The notes under the pieces: model-generated | What the model was told of the DNA's origin: nothing | Database searches by the model: none | The model's input: the letters and a program-made list of their open reading frames with translations, nothing else | Translations under genes and position numbers: made by a program | Assembly: GCA_010672785.1 (NCBI GenBank) | Contig: JAAHFX010000003.1 | Location: 124,001-188,000, forward strand | From: Sphaerospermopsis sp. SIO1G1 | GTDB taxonomy: Bacteria > Cyanobacteriota > Cyanobacteriia > Cyanobacteriales > Nostocaceae | Direction: 5' to 3' | DNA: 64,000 bases | In this document: in pieces, positions 17,342 through 26,514 of the stretch | Numbering within the stretch: position 1 is the stretch's first letter | Layout: every line of letters begins with the position of its first letter

Positions 17342-18574
17342 TTAATCACTTAAATTTTGTTCTGCACCACAATGATAACAGTAAGGTAACTTTTTATAAG
17401 TTAACTCATGACAATTTTGACATTCCACATATTGATAATAACCGCAATGGGGACAATGAGCATGAAAGGTTTTAATCTTTTTCCCACAGTTAATACATTG
17501 TGATTGTTGGACTCTATTACTTACTTGAATATTGGTGTTAAAAACTATGCGTTGGAAAAATTTAATCAGGACAAAACCAAATAGAGGTATAAACAATATA
17601 TAAAGATAGCTAACAAGGAATAATAAGCCTCCTAAGAGATTACCAATGACATTAAATAGAAAATTGAAAACAACACCAACCTGTAAAAATTCCAATACTT
17701 TCAACAGTAAAGGAATCAAAAATATGACTAACAAATGCCAACTAATTAAAGCTACAAGTCCATAACCTCTACTTTGACTACGCCGATGTACGAATAAAGC
17801 AATAATAATCAAAGGAGTGAGAAATATAGCTTGTAATCCAAATTGAATACTGGGATACCAGAATGAGGCATTTTGATAACCTTTGGTGACTGTAGCTAAT
17901 TTGGTTTCATCTTGGAGAAGTGCTAGGAAATTCAGACTTTCTTTTCTGTTGATAATCTGTTTTTTAACCTCAACAACTTCTTTCTTTAGATTAGCAATTT
18001 GCTGATTATTTTTATCTAGTTCCTGTTTAGCTTTTTCCGCTTCAACTTTATTAATTGAATTTTCAGGAGATTGTCCGGCAATTTTTTCTAACAGTGTGGA
18101 ATCATATTGACTTCTAATTCTAGAATTGACTAAATCTAGATTTTTGATCCGACCTTGCAAATTATTGATTTTAATTCTATCTTGATTATTGCTATTACTT
18201 AAAACACCATCTTTAAGTTCACCATAGTTTAAACAAATTTCTGAAACTTGACCTAAACTATTATCTTCTACTCGTTGATATTGTCGTTGATATCTAGGAC
18301 GATTATCATAACCAAAAGAATCAACTATAATTTGATAATCTTTGTCTTGGGTTGTATTTTTTTGATAAGTAGTCCATTCCGAATAACAAGGATAAGCTCG
18401 AGATGGGCTAAGATGCCAATTGCTAATATCATTTAACCCGACAAAAACATTAATTAAAATAAAAATGTCAACAAAAATAAGCACCATCAAACTGACTTTA
18501 TTTAATGGTTGATTGTTAACTTTGCTTGAATTACTGAAAAACCTAGTGAAGAAATGGCGGATGCGGGTAAACAT
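17342..18574 (-). CDS. Membrane protein with coiled coil and C-terminal double zinc ribbon
   Basis: I do not recognise a named family. This 410-residue protein has an N-terminal membrane helix (about 28-48), a polar region (about 50-150) and a coiled coil (about 160-210, Lys/Glu/Gln-rich). Three to four membrane helices follow (about 235-345). The C-terminus carries four CxxC pairs (CINCG, CPHCG, CQNCH, CYHCG), a double zinc ribbon (DZR type). Such tails usually mediate protein or nucleic-acid binding at the cytoplasmic face. It has no close neighbour in an operon. The function is unknown. Confidence 0.78.
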   Translation of the reverse strand: MFTRIRHFFTRFFSNSSKVNNQPLNKVSLMVLIFVDIFILINVFVGLNDISNWHLSPSRAYPCYSEWTTYQKNTTQDKDYQIIVDSFGYDNRPRYQRQYQRVEDNSLGQVSEICLNYGELKDGVLSNSNNQDRIKINNLQGRIKNLDLVNSRIRSQYDSTLLEKIAGQSPENSINKVEAEKAKQELDKNNQQIANLKKEVVEVKKQIINRKESLNFLALLQDETKLATVTKGYQNASFWYPSIQFGLQAIFLTPLIIIALFVHRRSQSRGYGLVALISWHLLVIFLIPLLLKVLEFLQVGVVFNFLFNVIGNLLGGLLFLVSYLYILFIPLFGFVLIKFFQRIVFNTNIQVSNRVQQSQCINCGKKIKTFHAHCPHCGYYQYVECQNCHELTYKKLPYCYHCGAEQNLSD

Positions 18575-18955
18575 AATCTAATTGTTGTTTTCAAATAAGT
18601 AATGTGTAAGTTGATTTTTTCTGAGTTTCTCTCTTAAATAAGACTGGAAATGAATGAACCACGAAGGAGCGAAGGAAGCTAAGATAAGAAAGAAGAGGGT
18701 TTTTTCCCATCCTTTTAAAACTGATAACTGACAACTGACAACTGATAACTGATAACTGATAACTGATGGGAGCATCCCAAATGTGTAAGTTTATTTTTTG
18801 TTTGAGTTCAAGACGTGAAATGAACGAACCACGAAGGAACGAAGGAAGCGAAGATAAGAAGGAAGAAGAGAGTTTTTGGTGTTGCTGCGGTTATTTTTGC
18901 AAAATTGGGATGCTCCCTAACTGATAACTGACAACTGATAACTGAAAATGTTTGG
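18575..18955. repeat. Intergenic repeats: STRR array split by a 150-bp inverted-repeat element
   Basis: Two 60-bp direct repeats (about 18652-18710 and 18820-18880) share GAACCACGAAGGA and AAGATAAGAA. GATAACT/GACAACT heptamers occur at 18720-18767 and again at 18918-18945, on both sides of the element at 18768-18917. No gene is supported here. Confidence 0.85.
18768..18917. mobile_element. 150-bp MITE-like element (TIR GGGAGCATCCCAA) inserted in an STRR
   Basis: Perfect 13-bp terminal inverted repeats, GGGAGCATCCCAA and TTGGGATGCTCCC, bound exactly 150 bp. The flanks on both sides are ACTGATA heptamers. There is no coding capacity. Confidence 0.75.
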
Positions 18956-19309
18956 TTATTGATCACTTTCATGTTCAGGGTAAATTATTGCTTGGCAGTA
19001 TCTAGTTAAAGTATTGATACGTTCTTTGACATTAGTTGATCTTTTTTGAATAGAATCAAGTTTTTTTGCTCCTTGCAAAAACATTACATCTAATTCTAAC
19101 AAACGTAATTGCTTACTAATTTCTGTATGATATGATTGTTGACGTGAATTTACATCAACTAAACTGGCAATTTCTGTAACAAAGTATTGCTGTAACTCAG
19201 TTAACCGCTGACGTAAACCAGGAATATCTAGCTCAGACTCGCAAAGATCGGCCGCGAATAACTCTAGTAATTCCTGAAATTTTTGATATGTTTCTAAATT
19301 TACAGACAT
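18956..19309 (-). CDS. patD: PatD-like heterocyst frequency control protein
   Basis: This 117-residue, mostly helical, soluble protein contains SYHTEISKQLRLLELDVMFLQGA, which I recognise from proteins annotated as heterocyst frequency control protein PatD in Nostocales. PatD is reported to influence heterocyst frequency, probably through cell division, when combined nitrogen is low. The assignment is from memory of the family pattern and has no catalytic motif to confirm it. The gene is divergent from the (p)ppGpp gene, with 512 bases between the two starts. It supports a heterocyst-forming host. Confidence 0.68.
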   Translation of the reverse strand: MSVNLETYQKFQELLELFAADLCESELDIPGLRQRLTELQQYFVTEIASLVDVNSRQQSYHTEISKQLRLLELDVMFLQGAKKLDSIQKRSTNVKERINTLTRYCQAIIYPEHESDQ

Positions 19310-19416
19310 TCCCTTTCAGTAAAAAATAGTATTGCAAAACTTTACGACTTTCCCAAACATTAGACATAATATGCCAAATCAGTTAAAATGAACTGACAAG
19401 TTACGCGTTAAAGAGT

Positions 19417-19436
19417 CCTCGAATTTAAAGACGAGG
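19417..19436 (+). other. Hairpin resembling an IS200/IS605-type end
   Basis: CCTCG and CGAGG arms enclose AATTTAAAGA and are followed by AAGTATGTCAAC. The shape resembles the CCCCG...CGGGG hairpin at the 3' end of the tnpB element near 52727-52747. It may be an element relic or a structured leader. Confidence 0.3.
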
Positions 19437-19520
19437 AAGTATGTCAACACTACCCAGTTGAATATCAACGCCGCCTGTAAAAGTCAGACTTATTAACTAA
19501 TTAAACTGGATATTTTGCCG

Positions 19521-19627
19521 TATAATTAGCCAGTATGAATGAATTTCAATTTAATTCCTTGCTAAAATCAGATTTTTGAAGATTTTAATTCGACCCCAAG
19601 CTTCAAGGTACATTTTGAGGCTTTTTT
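19521..19627 (+). ncRNA. Candidate short transcript with leader peptide, ending at an intrinsic terminator
   Basis: A perfect TATAAT (19521-19526) is followed by a 14-codon frame (19535-19579, MNEFQFNSLLKSDF). A terminator follows at 19598-19627: arms AAGCTTCAA/TTGAGGCTT (one G-U pair) then a T run. No other plus-strand gene lies upstream, so the terminator needs a local transcript. It could be a small RNA, or an attenuator leader of the (p)ppGpp gene 195 bases downstream. No good -35 was found. Confidence 0.4.
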
Positions 19628-19821
19628 ACTCAGTTATAGGTATTTCCAGATTACATAATATTTGATACTACTAATCGCAAATATATGTAAGTAATTGGAA
19701 AACTGAATCCGGACTATTTTTTTACCCATCTTTGGGACAGCATCTTCCCCTTACTGTGACGATGCTGTCGTTTTCGTCTATATCTGCAACTTACTCACCA
19801 AAAACCTATCGTATCTCTTGT

Positions 19822-22101
19822 ATGAGCAGCTTACTTCTTGACACTTCAGTTGATGTTAGCCTCCCGGAATGGCTTCAGAAATGTTTACTAGAAACATCTA
19901 CAAAAAGCCACTCAGGAGAAGATGAACGAACGTATAATGACAATCTTCTAATTGCAAATGCCTTTAAGTTTGCTTATCAACTGCATGAAGGCCAGTCACG
20001 GAAATCAGGAGAACCCTACATAGCCCATCCCGTTGCGGTAGCTGATTTACTCCGAGATTTAGGTGGTAGTGCTGCTATGATAGCAGCTGGATTTCTTCAT
20101 GATGTAGTAGAAGATACGGAAATTACCATTGAAGAGATAGAAGAACATTTCGGAGCAGAAGTTAGACTACTGGTAGAAGGTGTTACCAAACTGTCTAAAA
20201 TCAATTTCACCAGCAAAACCGAAAGTCAAGCAGAAAATTTCCGACGAATGTTTCTAGCAATGGCCCAAGATATCCGGGTAATTGTAGTTAAACTGGCAGA
20301 CAGATTACATAATATGCGAACCTTGCAATATATGTCTGAACCTAGCCGTCGTCGTAGCGCTCAGGAAACAAGAGATATCTTTGCACCTTTAGCTCATCGT
20401 TTGGGGATTGGCAGGATAAAATGGGAATTGGAAGATTTAGCCTTTAAATATTTAGAACCTGATGCTTTTCGGGATATTCAACAACTTGTCGCTGATAAAA
20501 GAACTGCAAGGGAAGAAAAATTAGCTAAAGCAACAGAAGTTTTACGGGATAGAATTAAACTAGCGGGTATTAAATGTCTCGATATTAGCGGTCGTCCTAA
20601 ACATCTTTATAGTATTTATCAGAAAATGCAGCGTCAGCAAAAAGAATTTCATGAAATTTATGATTTAGCTGCACTACGAATAATTGTTAATACCAATGAG
20701 GAATGTTACCGATCTTTAGCTGTAGTTCATGACTCTTTCCGTCCTATTCCTGGTAGATTTAAAGATTACATTGGCTTACCCAAACCCAACCGCTACCAAT
20801 CATTGCATACCGGAGTCATTGGTTTATCAGGCCGCCCCTTAGAAATACAAATTCGCACAATGGAAATGCACCATATAGCAGAATATGGAATCGCGGCACA
20901 TTGGAAGTATAAAGAGACTGGTGGTTCTAATCACCAAGTAACGGGAACGGATGAGAAATTTACTTGGTTACGACAACTATTAGAATGGCAGAGTGATTTA
21001 AAAGATGCCCAAGAATATTTAGATAGTGTTAAAGATAACTTATTTGAAGATGATGTTTATGTATTTACCCCTAAAGGAGACGTTGTTCCTTTAAGTCCTG
21101 GTGCTACCACCATAGATTTTGCCTATCGCATCCATACAGAAGTGGGTAATCATTGTGCAGGGGCGCGGGTAAATGGAAGAATAGTGCCTTTATCAACAAG
21201 AGTACAAAACGGCGATATTGTTGATATTATCACCAATAAAAATAGTCATCCCAATTTAGATTGGTTGAATTTTGCTCGGACTTCAGCCGCCAAATACCGA
21301 ATTAAACAATGGTATAAGCGATCGCACCGTGATGAAAATATTGCCAGAGGCAGAGATATCTTAGAAAAGGAACTAGGTAAAACAGGGTTTGAGAATTTAC
21401 TCAAATCTGAAGCCATGCAAACCGTCGCCGAGAAGTGCAACTATCACAGCGTCGAAGACTTATTAGCAGGTTTGGGATACGGAGAGATTACTTTAAATTT
21501 AGTCCTAAATCGCTGGCGAGAGGCAATTAAAGTAGAACAACCTATTGCCGAAGTAATTCCTTTTATACCAAAAGAATCAACATCAAAAAATCTCCGAGAT
21601 TATAGCCAAACCTCATCTCGTGCTAGTGACTCACCCATCATTGGTGTAGAAGGCTTGGTATATTATATTGCTGGATGCTGTACACCAATTCCCGGAGAAG
21701 GAATTATTGGTGTAGTCACAAGAGGGCGAGGAATTTCAATCCATCGTCAAGGATGTCAAAATGTGGATAACGTCAACTGTGAACGATTAGTACCAGTGAG
21801 TTGGAATACCTCTGTGATTGAAAGTCAAAATCGTTCTCATACTTATTCGATAGATATTCAAATTGAGACATTAGATCGAGTAGGTATACTCAAAGATATT
21901 TTATCCCGACTCAGCGATCATAGTATTAACGTCCGCCATGCTAAGGTAAAAACATCTTTAGGACAACCAGCATTAATAGATTTAGGAATTGATGTCCGCG
22001 ATCGCGCTCAGTTGGAAAATGTGTTTGTGCAGATTAAAAAAATGAGTGATATTCTCAACATTCGCCGAATTGGCCAAGTTGAAGAATTTCACGAATTGTG
22101 A
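19822..22101 (+). CDS. Bifunctional (p)ppGpp synthetase/hydrolase (RelA/SpoT family)
   Basis: This enzyme of the stringent response makes (p)ppGpp from GTP/GDP plus ATP and also hydrolyses it. From the ATG at 19822 it has 759 residues. The domains are: an HD hydrolase (HPVAVADLL, FLHDVVEDT), the synthetase (GRFKDYIGLPKPNRYQSLHT and IQIRTMEMHHIAEYG), TGS (DVYVFTPKGDVVPL), a helical/zinc-finger region (CCTPIPGEGIIG) and a C-terminal ACT domain (IQIETLDRVGILKDIL). Both catalytic centres look intact. The frame is open to an ATG at 19732, but those 30 extra residues are atypical, so I prefer 19822. A hairpin leader upstream may regulate it. Confidence 0.95.
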   Translation: MSSLLLDTSVDVSLPEWLQKCLLETSTKSHSGEDERTYNDNLLIANAFKFAYQLHEGQSRKSGEPYIAHPVAVADLLRDLGGSAAMIAAGFLHDVVEDTEITIEEIEEHFGAEVRLLVEGVTKLSKINFTSKTESQAENFRRMFLAMAQDIRVIVVKLADRLHNMRTLQYMSEPSRRRSAQETRDIFAPLAHRLGIGRIKWELEDLAFKYLEPDAFRDIQQLVADKRTAREEKLAKATEVLRDRIKLAGIKCLDISGRPKHLYSIYQKMQRQQKEFHEIYDLAALRIIVNTNEECYRSLAVVHDSFRPIPGRFKDYIGLPKPNRYQSLHTGVIGLSGRPLEIQIRTMEMHHIAEYGIAAHWKYKETGGSNHQVTGTDEKFTWLRQLLEWQSDLKDAQEYLDSVKDNLFEDDVYVFTPKGDVVPLSPGATTIDFAYRIHTEVGNHCAGARVNGRIVPLSTRVQNGDIVDIITNKNSHPNLDWLNFARTSAAKYRIKQWYKRSHRDENIARGRDILEKELGKTGFENLLKSEAMQTVAEKCNYHSVEDLLAGLGYGEITLNLVLNRWREAIKVEQPIAEVIPFIPKESTSKNLRDYSQTSSRASDSPIIGVEGLVYYIAGCCTPIPGEGIIGVVTRGRGISIHRQGCQNVDNVNCERLVPVSWNTSVIESQNRSHTYSIDIQIETLDRVGILKDILSRLSDHSINVRHAKVKTSLGQPALIDLGIDVRDRAQLENVFVQIKKMSDILNIRRIGQVEEFHEL

Positions 22102-22412
22102 TCACAATAGCACCCCAACATTTGATAAAATTTAGTCTCAGTAGGTGACTGGTGAACAGTTATCAGTGAACAGTTATCAGTGAACAGTGAATAGCGACAA
22201 CTGATAACTGACAACTGACAACTGATACAGCGTTTTCCGGTGTCATGAGGTACACTAATGGCGGGCAAGATGCCCACCCCACAAGAGTTTCATGATTATG
22301 ATTTGTACCTCATAGGAACGAAACCTGCTGTAACTGAAAACTGATAACTGAAAACTGATAACTGGTAACTGATAACTGATAACTGATAACTGATAACAAA
22401 CAGTTGTGATTT
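22102..22412. repeat. STRR arrays flanking a TACAGC-ended element
   Basis: STRRs (CAGTTATCAGTGAA, GACAACT) lie at 22146-22228 and GATAACT heptamers at 22337-22397. Between them, at about 22226-22336, is a family C element with TACAGC...GCTGTA ends and a GGGCAAGATGCCC palindromic core. No gene is supported. Confidence 0.85.
22226..22336. repeat. MITE-like element, family C (TACAGCA ends, GGGCAAGATGCCC core)
   Basis: The core GGCGGGCAAGATGCCCACC, followed by CCACAAGAGTTTCATGATTA, recurs reverse-complemented at 36610-36665 and 24340-24390, and in truncated form at 23112-23155 and 11387-11450. Confidence 0.75.
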
Positions 22413-22985
22413 ATGAATACTGCCAATACACCATCTAAACCAAGACAGAATTCAGCCTTTAAACACCTTATGTCTATTCATTGGTGGATGTCTATTGGTT
22501 ATTTGATTCTGTTTCTCACAGGCCCAATAATGGCTAGGTTGCCAAGAGAGTTGTTTATTCGTTCACCAATGTATGATTTTCATAAATCTATTGGCACTAT
22601 TGCAATGGCAGTGCTGACTTGGCGAATTTTAGTATTATTAAGGGTTTGGTGGCGTAAATACACTAAAAGATTTCCTAAGTTTACCCCTGCATGGCTCAAA
22701 ACAGTCGCCCTACATACCAGTTTATATATCTTTATGTGGGTTGTTCCCATCACAGGTTTCTTGCTTTCTAATTCTTTTAAAAGTAACAATGTCAGAGTTT
22801 TTGGTTTTGTTATACCTGATATTTTTCCCGAAAATTCTGAGATGGTTTCAGTGGGAAGAAATTTACATTTCTGGTTAGGATATACGTTTTTGGCCTTTAC
22901 TATTTTACACACAATCGAACAGAGAAAAGTAGTGCGATCGCTGTGGAAGAAATTTACTAAGTCTATCAAACCGAAAAAAAATTGA
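22413..22985 (+). CDS. Cytochrome b561-like membrane protein
   Basis: This 190-residue protein has four hydrophobic segments and histidines placed as in cytochrome b561 / b-type hydrogenase cytochromes: SIHWWMSIGY, DFHKSIGTIAM, ALHTSLYIFMW and NLHFWLGY...ILHTIEQ. It probably binds two b haems in the plasma or thylakoid membrane. The electron donor and acceptor are unknown. The start codon follows an STRR array by 15 bases with no clear Shine-Dalgarno sequence, so the array may carry the leader. The C-terminus is Lys-rich. Confidence 0.82.
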   Translation: MNTANTPSKPRQNSAFKHLMSIHWWMSIGYLILFLTGPIMARLPRELFIRSPMYDFHKSIGTIAMAVLTWRILVLLRVWWRKYTKRFPKFTPAWLKTVALHTSLYIFMWVVPITGFLLSNSFKSNNVRVFGFVIPDIFPENSEMVSVGRNLHFWLGYTFLAFTILHTIEQRKVVRSLWKKFTKSIKPKKN

Positions 22986-23023
22986 GGATCTACCGTGGTT
23001 GTTATGGTAAGTTAGCAGTTTGA

Positions 23024-23196
23024 AACAGGGAACAGGGAACAGGGAACAGGGAATAGGGAAAAGATAAAAAATACAGAGATTTTTAGTTTGTTCTGAAAAT
23101 TGAAGTAGACATCTTGTGTGGGGTGGGAATCTTGCCCGCCAATAGTATACAGAAACACTTTTTAACCAATCACCAATCACCAATCACCAATCACTT
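23024..23196. repeat. STRR and dispersed repeats between convergent genes
   Basis: It contains an AACAGGG heptamer array (23024-23060), a truncated family C element (about 23112-23155) and an ATCACCA heptamer array (23167-23196). It lies between the convergent cytochrome and SirB1 genes. Confidence 0.85.
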
Positions 23197-23208
23197 TTTC
23201 CACACACC

Positions 23209-24033
23209 CTAACTATTTTCCCCTAACTTGATGAGTAATTGGTGAATAATATTAGCATCTTCAGCATCAGGAATTTGATGGAGGTAATTTTGCAAGTCTT
23301 CTACAGCTTGGGTAAAGTATCCTAGCTGATAATACAGTAAACCTCGATCTCTTATTTCTAAACTAACATCTGGGAATAATAGTAAAATTCGCTCTACTAC
23401 AGAAAGAGTTTTTTCTAAATTTTGCTGTTTCAAATAAATATATTTTAAATTAGTCAGCATTCTAGCTAAAAAATGCTTATTACTCACTTGTGCTAAAAAT
23501 TCCGGTCGCAAAGTTACGGATTGCTGGTAGATTTGTGATAGCCTTTCTTGGCAGTCTTGGGTAAACATCACCTCACCACCATTGAAAGCATCTACAAAAA
23601 TTTCGATATCTGCAATATCTGGACGAATTAAAAAGTGTCCTGGCATTCCTATTCCCACCATTGGAAAGTTAATACGTTTAGCAACTTCCATGTACACTAG
23701 GGATAAAGTAATGGGAATTCCGGTTTTAAGCTCAATGACATCATTCAAGAAACTATTACGCGGATCATAATAGTCTATATTGTTACCGCTAAATCGCAAG
23801 TTTTCATATAAATACTGATTAATACTTTGAATGATCCGCAGTGGATAGCGGGAAGATGGTAAACGCTTCTCCAATTCTGTTGCCATTATATCAAAAGCAT
23901 TTAGGTATTCTTCTGGATCAATATCTGGGTATTCTTCCTGAGCAATATGTAAAGCTGCTTTAGCCAAGTTGATTGACTCGTCAGGTTGTTGGATTTCCTG
24001 GTAAAAATATTGACGTGCTGACGAGAAGTTCAT
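23209..24033 (-). CDS. SirB1-family protein (transglutaminase-like fold plus TPR)
   Basis: This 274-residue protein has an N-terminal Transglut_core2/SirB1 domain. RNSFLNDVIELKTGIPITLSLVYMEVAKRINFPMVGIGMPGHFLIRP shows the typical pattern in split form, but I see no clear catalytic Cys at the usual place (after GIPITLSLVY). A TPR-like region follows (about 195-270: NLEKTLSVVERILLLFPD, YYQLGYFTQAVEDLQ). The molecular role of this family is not established. It is a single gene with an ordinary start at 24033. Confidence 0.8.
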   Translation of the reverse strand: MNFSSARQYFYQEIQQPDESINLAKAALHIAQEEYPDIDPEEYLNAFDIMATELEKRLPSSRYPLRIIQSINQYLYENLRFSGNNIDYYDPRNSFLNDVIELKTGIPITLSLVYMEVAKRINFPMVGIGMPGHFLIRPDIADIEIFVDAFNGGEVMFTQDCQERLSQIYQQSVTLRPEFLAQVSNKHFLARMLTNLKYIYLKQQNLEKTLSVVERILLLFPDVSLEIRDRGLLYYQLGYFTQAVEDLQNYLHQIPDAEDANIIHQLLIKLGENS

Positions 24034-24610
24034 AGGCTTTAGATATGAGGCGACATACTCCTATTTTACGTGATTTAGGGCATTTGGAGCGATTCGGACT
24101 AAAAATTGTATTTCTACTAACCCAAACAAAAAAATAGTCGGTTTAAACCGAATTTAGCTATCAGACGGGGAATTAATTCCCTGATTTAAAATGGTAATAG
24201 ACTAACGCCATCCAAATAAACTCTTTATTTTGCGCTTAATATTAGTTACTTTATTATATAAAGCATTAAGATTTGAAATTGCTTTTTTTTGTTGCAATGA
24301 CATACAGCAGATATAGTTCTGATGAAGTATGAATCATAATCATGAAACCCTTGTGGGGTAGGCATCTTGCCCACCTGTACCTCACAATAACTCTCCCCAA
24401 CTCCTACTTCTCTGCGTTTTCTGCGTCCTCTGTGGTTCAATCTCTAAACTCCGTAAATTCCCAACCAATGGTGCGTTACAAATTTCGATCTAACACACCC
24501 TACAATACCAAATACTTATTTATAAGCAAAAAAATATTTAAACCAGCAAAAAGTTATTTTTTTATAATTTTTGTTACAATTAGTAAAATTTTTATCTAAA
24601 AGTTACCATT
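24034..24610. other. Long intergenic region with dispersed repeats
   Basis: It contains a GGGAATTAATTCCC palindrome (about 24168-24182) and a family C repeat (about 24303-24395). A CTCTGCG...TCCTCTGTGGTTCA segment follows (24395-24440), then a GGTGCGTTAC...TAACACACCCTAC element (24469-24505). It otherwise shows only AT-rich DNA before the adenosine deaminase-like gene. Confidence 0.7.
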
Positions 24611-25645
24611 ATGGCATTATACGCTGAGTTACATAGACACCTGGGGGGTTCAGTAGTTCCCCGTGTGTTATGGCGTTATTTCCAGCGCCATGCTACAGAT
24701 TTAATTTCTCGGTTTGCTGAATATTCGGAATTTGAAGACTTTTACACCCGTCCTCGCAACACCTTAGATGAGTATTTAGAATTACATACTTTAGTGGAAA
24801 GTGTGCAAACGGTAGAAACCTTGCCATACTTCATTTACCGCTTGCTGCGTGGTGCGTATATCTTTGAAAACTTAGCTTATTTAGAATTACGTTATACTCC
24901 CTACCTACGTACTCCCGAACATCTGAGTCAAAACCAAAGAATTGATAAGATGGCGGAAATTGTGGAAATTGTCGGGAAAGCGAGTTGTTCCCTGGAATAT
25001 CCTATTGTGAACAGTCAGATTCTCTGTATGCACTCCCGTTTACCGTTTGAAGTGAATAAAGCGATTATAGATTTAGCAGCGGAGAATCGGGAATATGTCT
25101 GTGCGGTAGATGTTGCAGGAGGCGATCGCAACTATGGGGAAAGAATGTCAGAATGGGTGAGTTTATATAATTATGCTCGTTCTTTGGGTTTAAATACCAC
25201 CGGACATCTTTATGAAACCAAAGATGGGTGTTATCCCGAACTTTTACCTTACTTAATGCGAATTGGCCACGGTATCCAAATTCCCTTATTGTACCCGGAA
25301 TTGTTACCTGAATTAGCCAGAAGAGGACAATGTTTAGAAGTTTGTCCAACCACTTATTTAAAAACAGGAACATTAGAAGATATTCGTCAGTTAAAAGTGG
25401 TTTTTGATCGTTGTTTTGCAGCGGGGGTTGATATTGCTATTTGCACGGATAATGCAGGTTTACATGATGTCCGTTTACCCTTTGAATACGAAAATTTGTT
25501 AACCTACGATATCATCAATTTCCAACAGTTAAAAGCTTGTCAAGAAGCCTCTTTTCGTCATGCTTTTGCCTGGCCACATCATCAACATCCAGAGTCTTTG
25601 TTAACTGGATTATTACAACCAGAACCAGCAGAAATGCTAGTTTAA
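24611..25645 (+). CDS. Adenosine deaminase-like amidohydrolase
   Basis: This 344-residue protein of the adenosine/AMP deaminase TIM-barrel superfamily would deaminate a purine or related base. The metal site is visible: His-x-His in ELHRHLGGS (residues 7-9), His in TTGHLYETKDG with the Glu three residues on (HLYE in place of the usual HAGE), GHGIQIP, and Asp in CTDNAGLHD (TDNA in place of the usual TDDP). These variants mean the substrate may not be adenosine. The start MALYAELHRHLGG leaves no room for a signal peptide. A strong hairpin follows the stop. Confidence 0.82.
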   Translation: MALYAELHRHLGGSVVPRVLWRYFQRHATDLISRFAEYSEFEDFYTRPRNTLDEYLELHTLVESVQTVETLPYFIYRLLRGAYIFENLAYLELRYTPYLRTPEHLSQNQRIDKMAEIVEIVGKASCSLEYPIVNSQILCMHSRLPFEVNKAIIDLAAENREYVCAVDVAGGDRNYGERMSEWVSLYNYARSLGLNTTGHLYETKDGCYPELLPYLMRIGHGIQIPLLYPELLPELARRGQCLEVCPTTYLKTGTLEDIRQLKVVFDRCFAAGVDIAICTDNAGLHDVRLPFEYENLLTYDIINFQQLKACQEASFRHAFAWPHHQHPESLLTGLLQPEPAEMLV

Positions 25646-25665
25646 TTATAAGTATTTATTGATAA

Positions 25666-25728
25666 GATCCCCGACTTTTGAAATCAATTCATAATCTCTA
25701 AAAATGATTATATAAGAAGTCGGGGATC
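25666..25728. terminator. Long inverted repeat between convergent genes (GATCCCCGACTT arms)
   Basis: Perfect 12-base arms, GATCCCCGACTT and AAGTCGGGGATC, enclose a 39-base AT-rich loop between the convergent deaminase and rhodanese genes. The same arms occur at 42038-42068. A bidirectional terminator is likely. Confidence 0.65.
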
Positions 25729-25756
25729 TGGGTATCTTTACCTTTTGACTTTTGAT

Positions 25757-26083
25757 CTACACCCCTTCTGTAGCGCCACCCATTGCTTTCCAAGCAGACA
25801 AACCACCGACAAGTTCTGATACATTCTTGAACCCAGCATATACTAATAAATTGATTGCTGTAGCTACATCAGTTTCACTATCACCATAAATGACAATATC
25901 CCGGTTTGGATGCAAACTAAATTTAGCGCGTTCGAGTAAATCATCTAAGCATATAGGAATCGCCCCTGTGATATGACCATGATTGAAGGTTAAGCGATCG
26001 CGTATATCAATAATTGTAAATGCAGGTTGACCCCATTCGAGACGCAAGAGTAAATCATTAACTTCAGTACGTAAATTATTCAT
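25757..26083 (-). CDS. Rhodanese-fold protein lacking the catalytic cysteine
   Basis: This 108-residue single rhodanese domain has the opening TIIDIRDRLTFNHGHITGAIPI and the closing YAGFKNVSELVGGLSAWKAMG, both typical. The active-site loop, normally C-R-x-G-x-R, reads IYGDSETDV, so the sulfur-carrying Cys is absent. It therefore cannot act as a classical sulfurtransferase. A binding or regulatory role is inferred. It converges on the deaminase gene. Confidence 0.85.
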   Translation of the reverse strand: MNNLRTEVNDLLLRLEWGQPAFTIIDIRDRLTFNHGHITGAIPICLDDLLERAKFSLHPNRDIVIYGDSETDVATAINLLVYAGFKNVSELVGGLSAWKAMGGATEGV

Positions 26084-26514
26084 CAGCTTTGTTTCCTTAC
26101 AACCTTACCCGCAATTTAGCAAAAATACTTTTATAATTCAGTTTTATTTACTATTAAACTTAAATTCTTTATAGATATTAAGGAAACTGATTTGATGAAC
26201 AAAAATTAGTCATAATATTGTAAGCTAATTATCTGTAATTGGAATAATCTTTTAATTTTGATTATAGATTTTCAATTTTTTAGCAAGATAGATAAAATGG
26301 TTATTCAGTACCTAATATGCTCTGATTGAGACAAAAAAATTTCTAAGAAATCAGGTATTGCTGCTAACAGGGTATGATTTTAGATTTTGGATTTTAGATG
26401 ATTGGAACTCATTATTAATATAACTGTTCCCTGTTCCCTGATCCCTGTTCCCTGAATCGTCATTTCATACCTTAATTCAGCAACACCAAAAATCAATACC
26501 GCTAATTTTTGATA
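26084..26514. other. AT-rich divergent intergenic region
   Basis: It lies between the rhodanese and mutL starts. It holds a short STRR (CTGTTCC units, 26424-26456) and a TTCAGTACCTAATATG motif near 26304-26320 that resembles segments near 4433 and 41239. No gene or clear promoter is seen. Confidence 0.5.

Noticed and set aside
22580..22969. Minus-strand frame opposite the cytochrome b561-like gene
   Set aside because: It is the antisense shadow of a clearly conserved membrane protein.
24342..24599. Plus-strand frame before the deaminase-like gene
   Set aside because: It is composed of dispersed repeat sequence (family C core, CTGCGTCCTCTG segment) and is unlikely to be coding.
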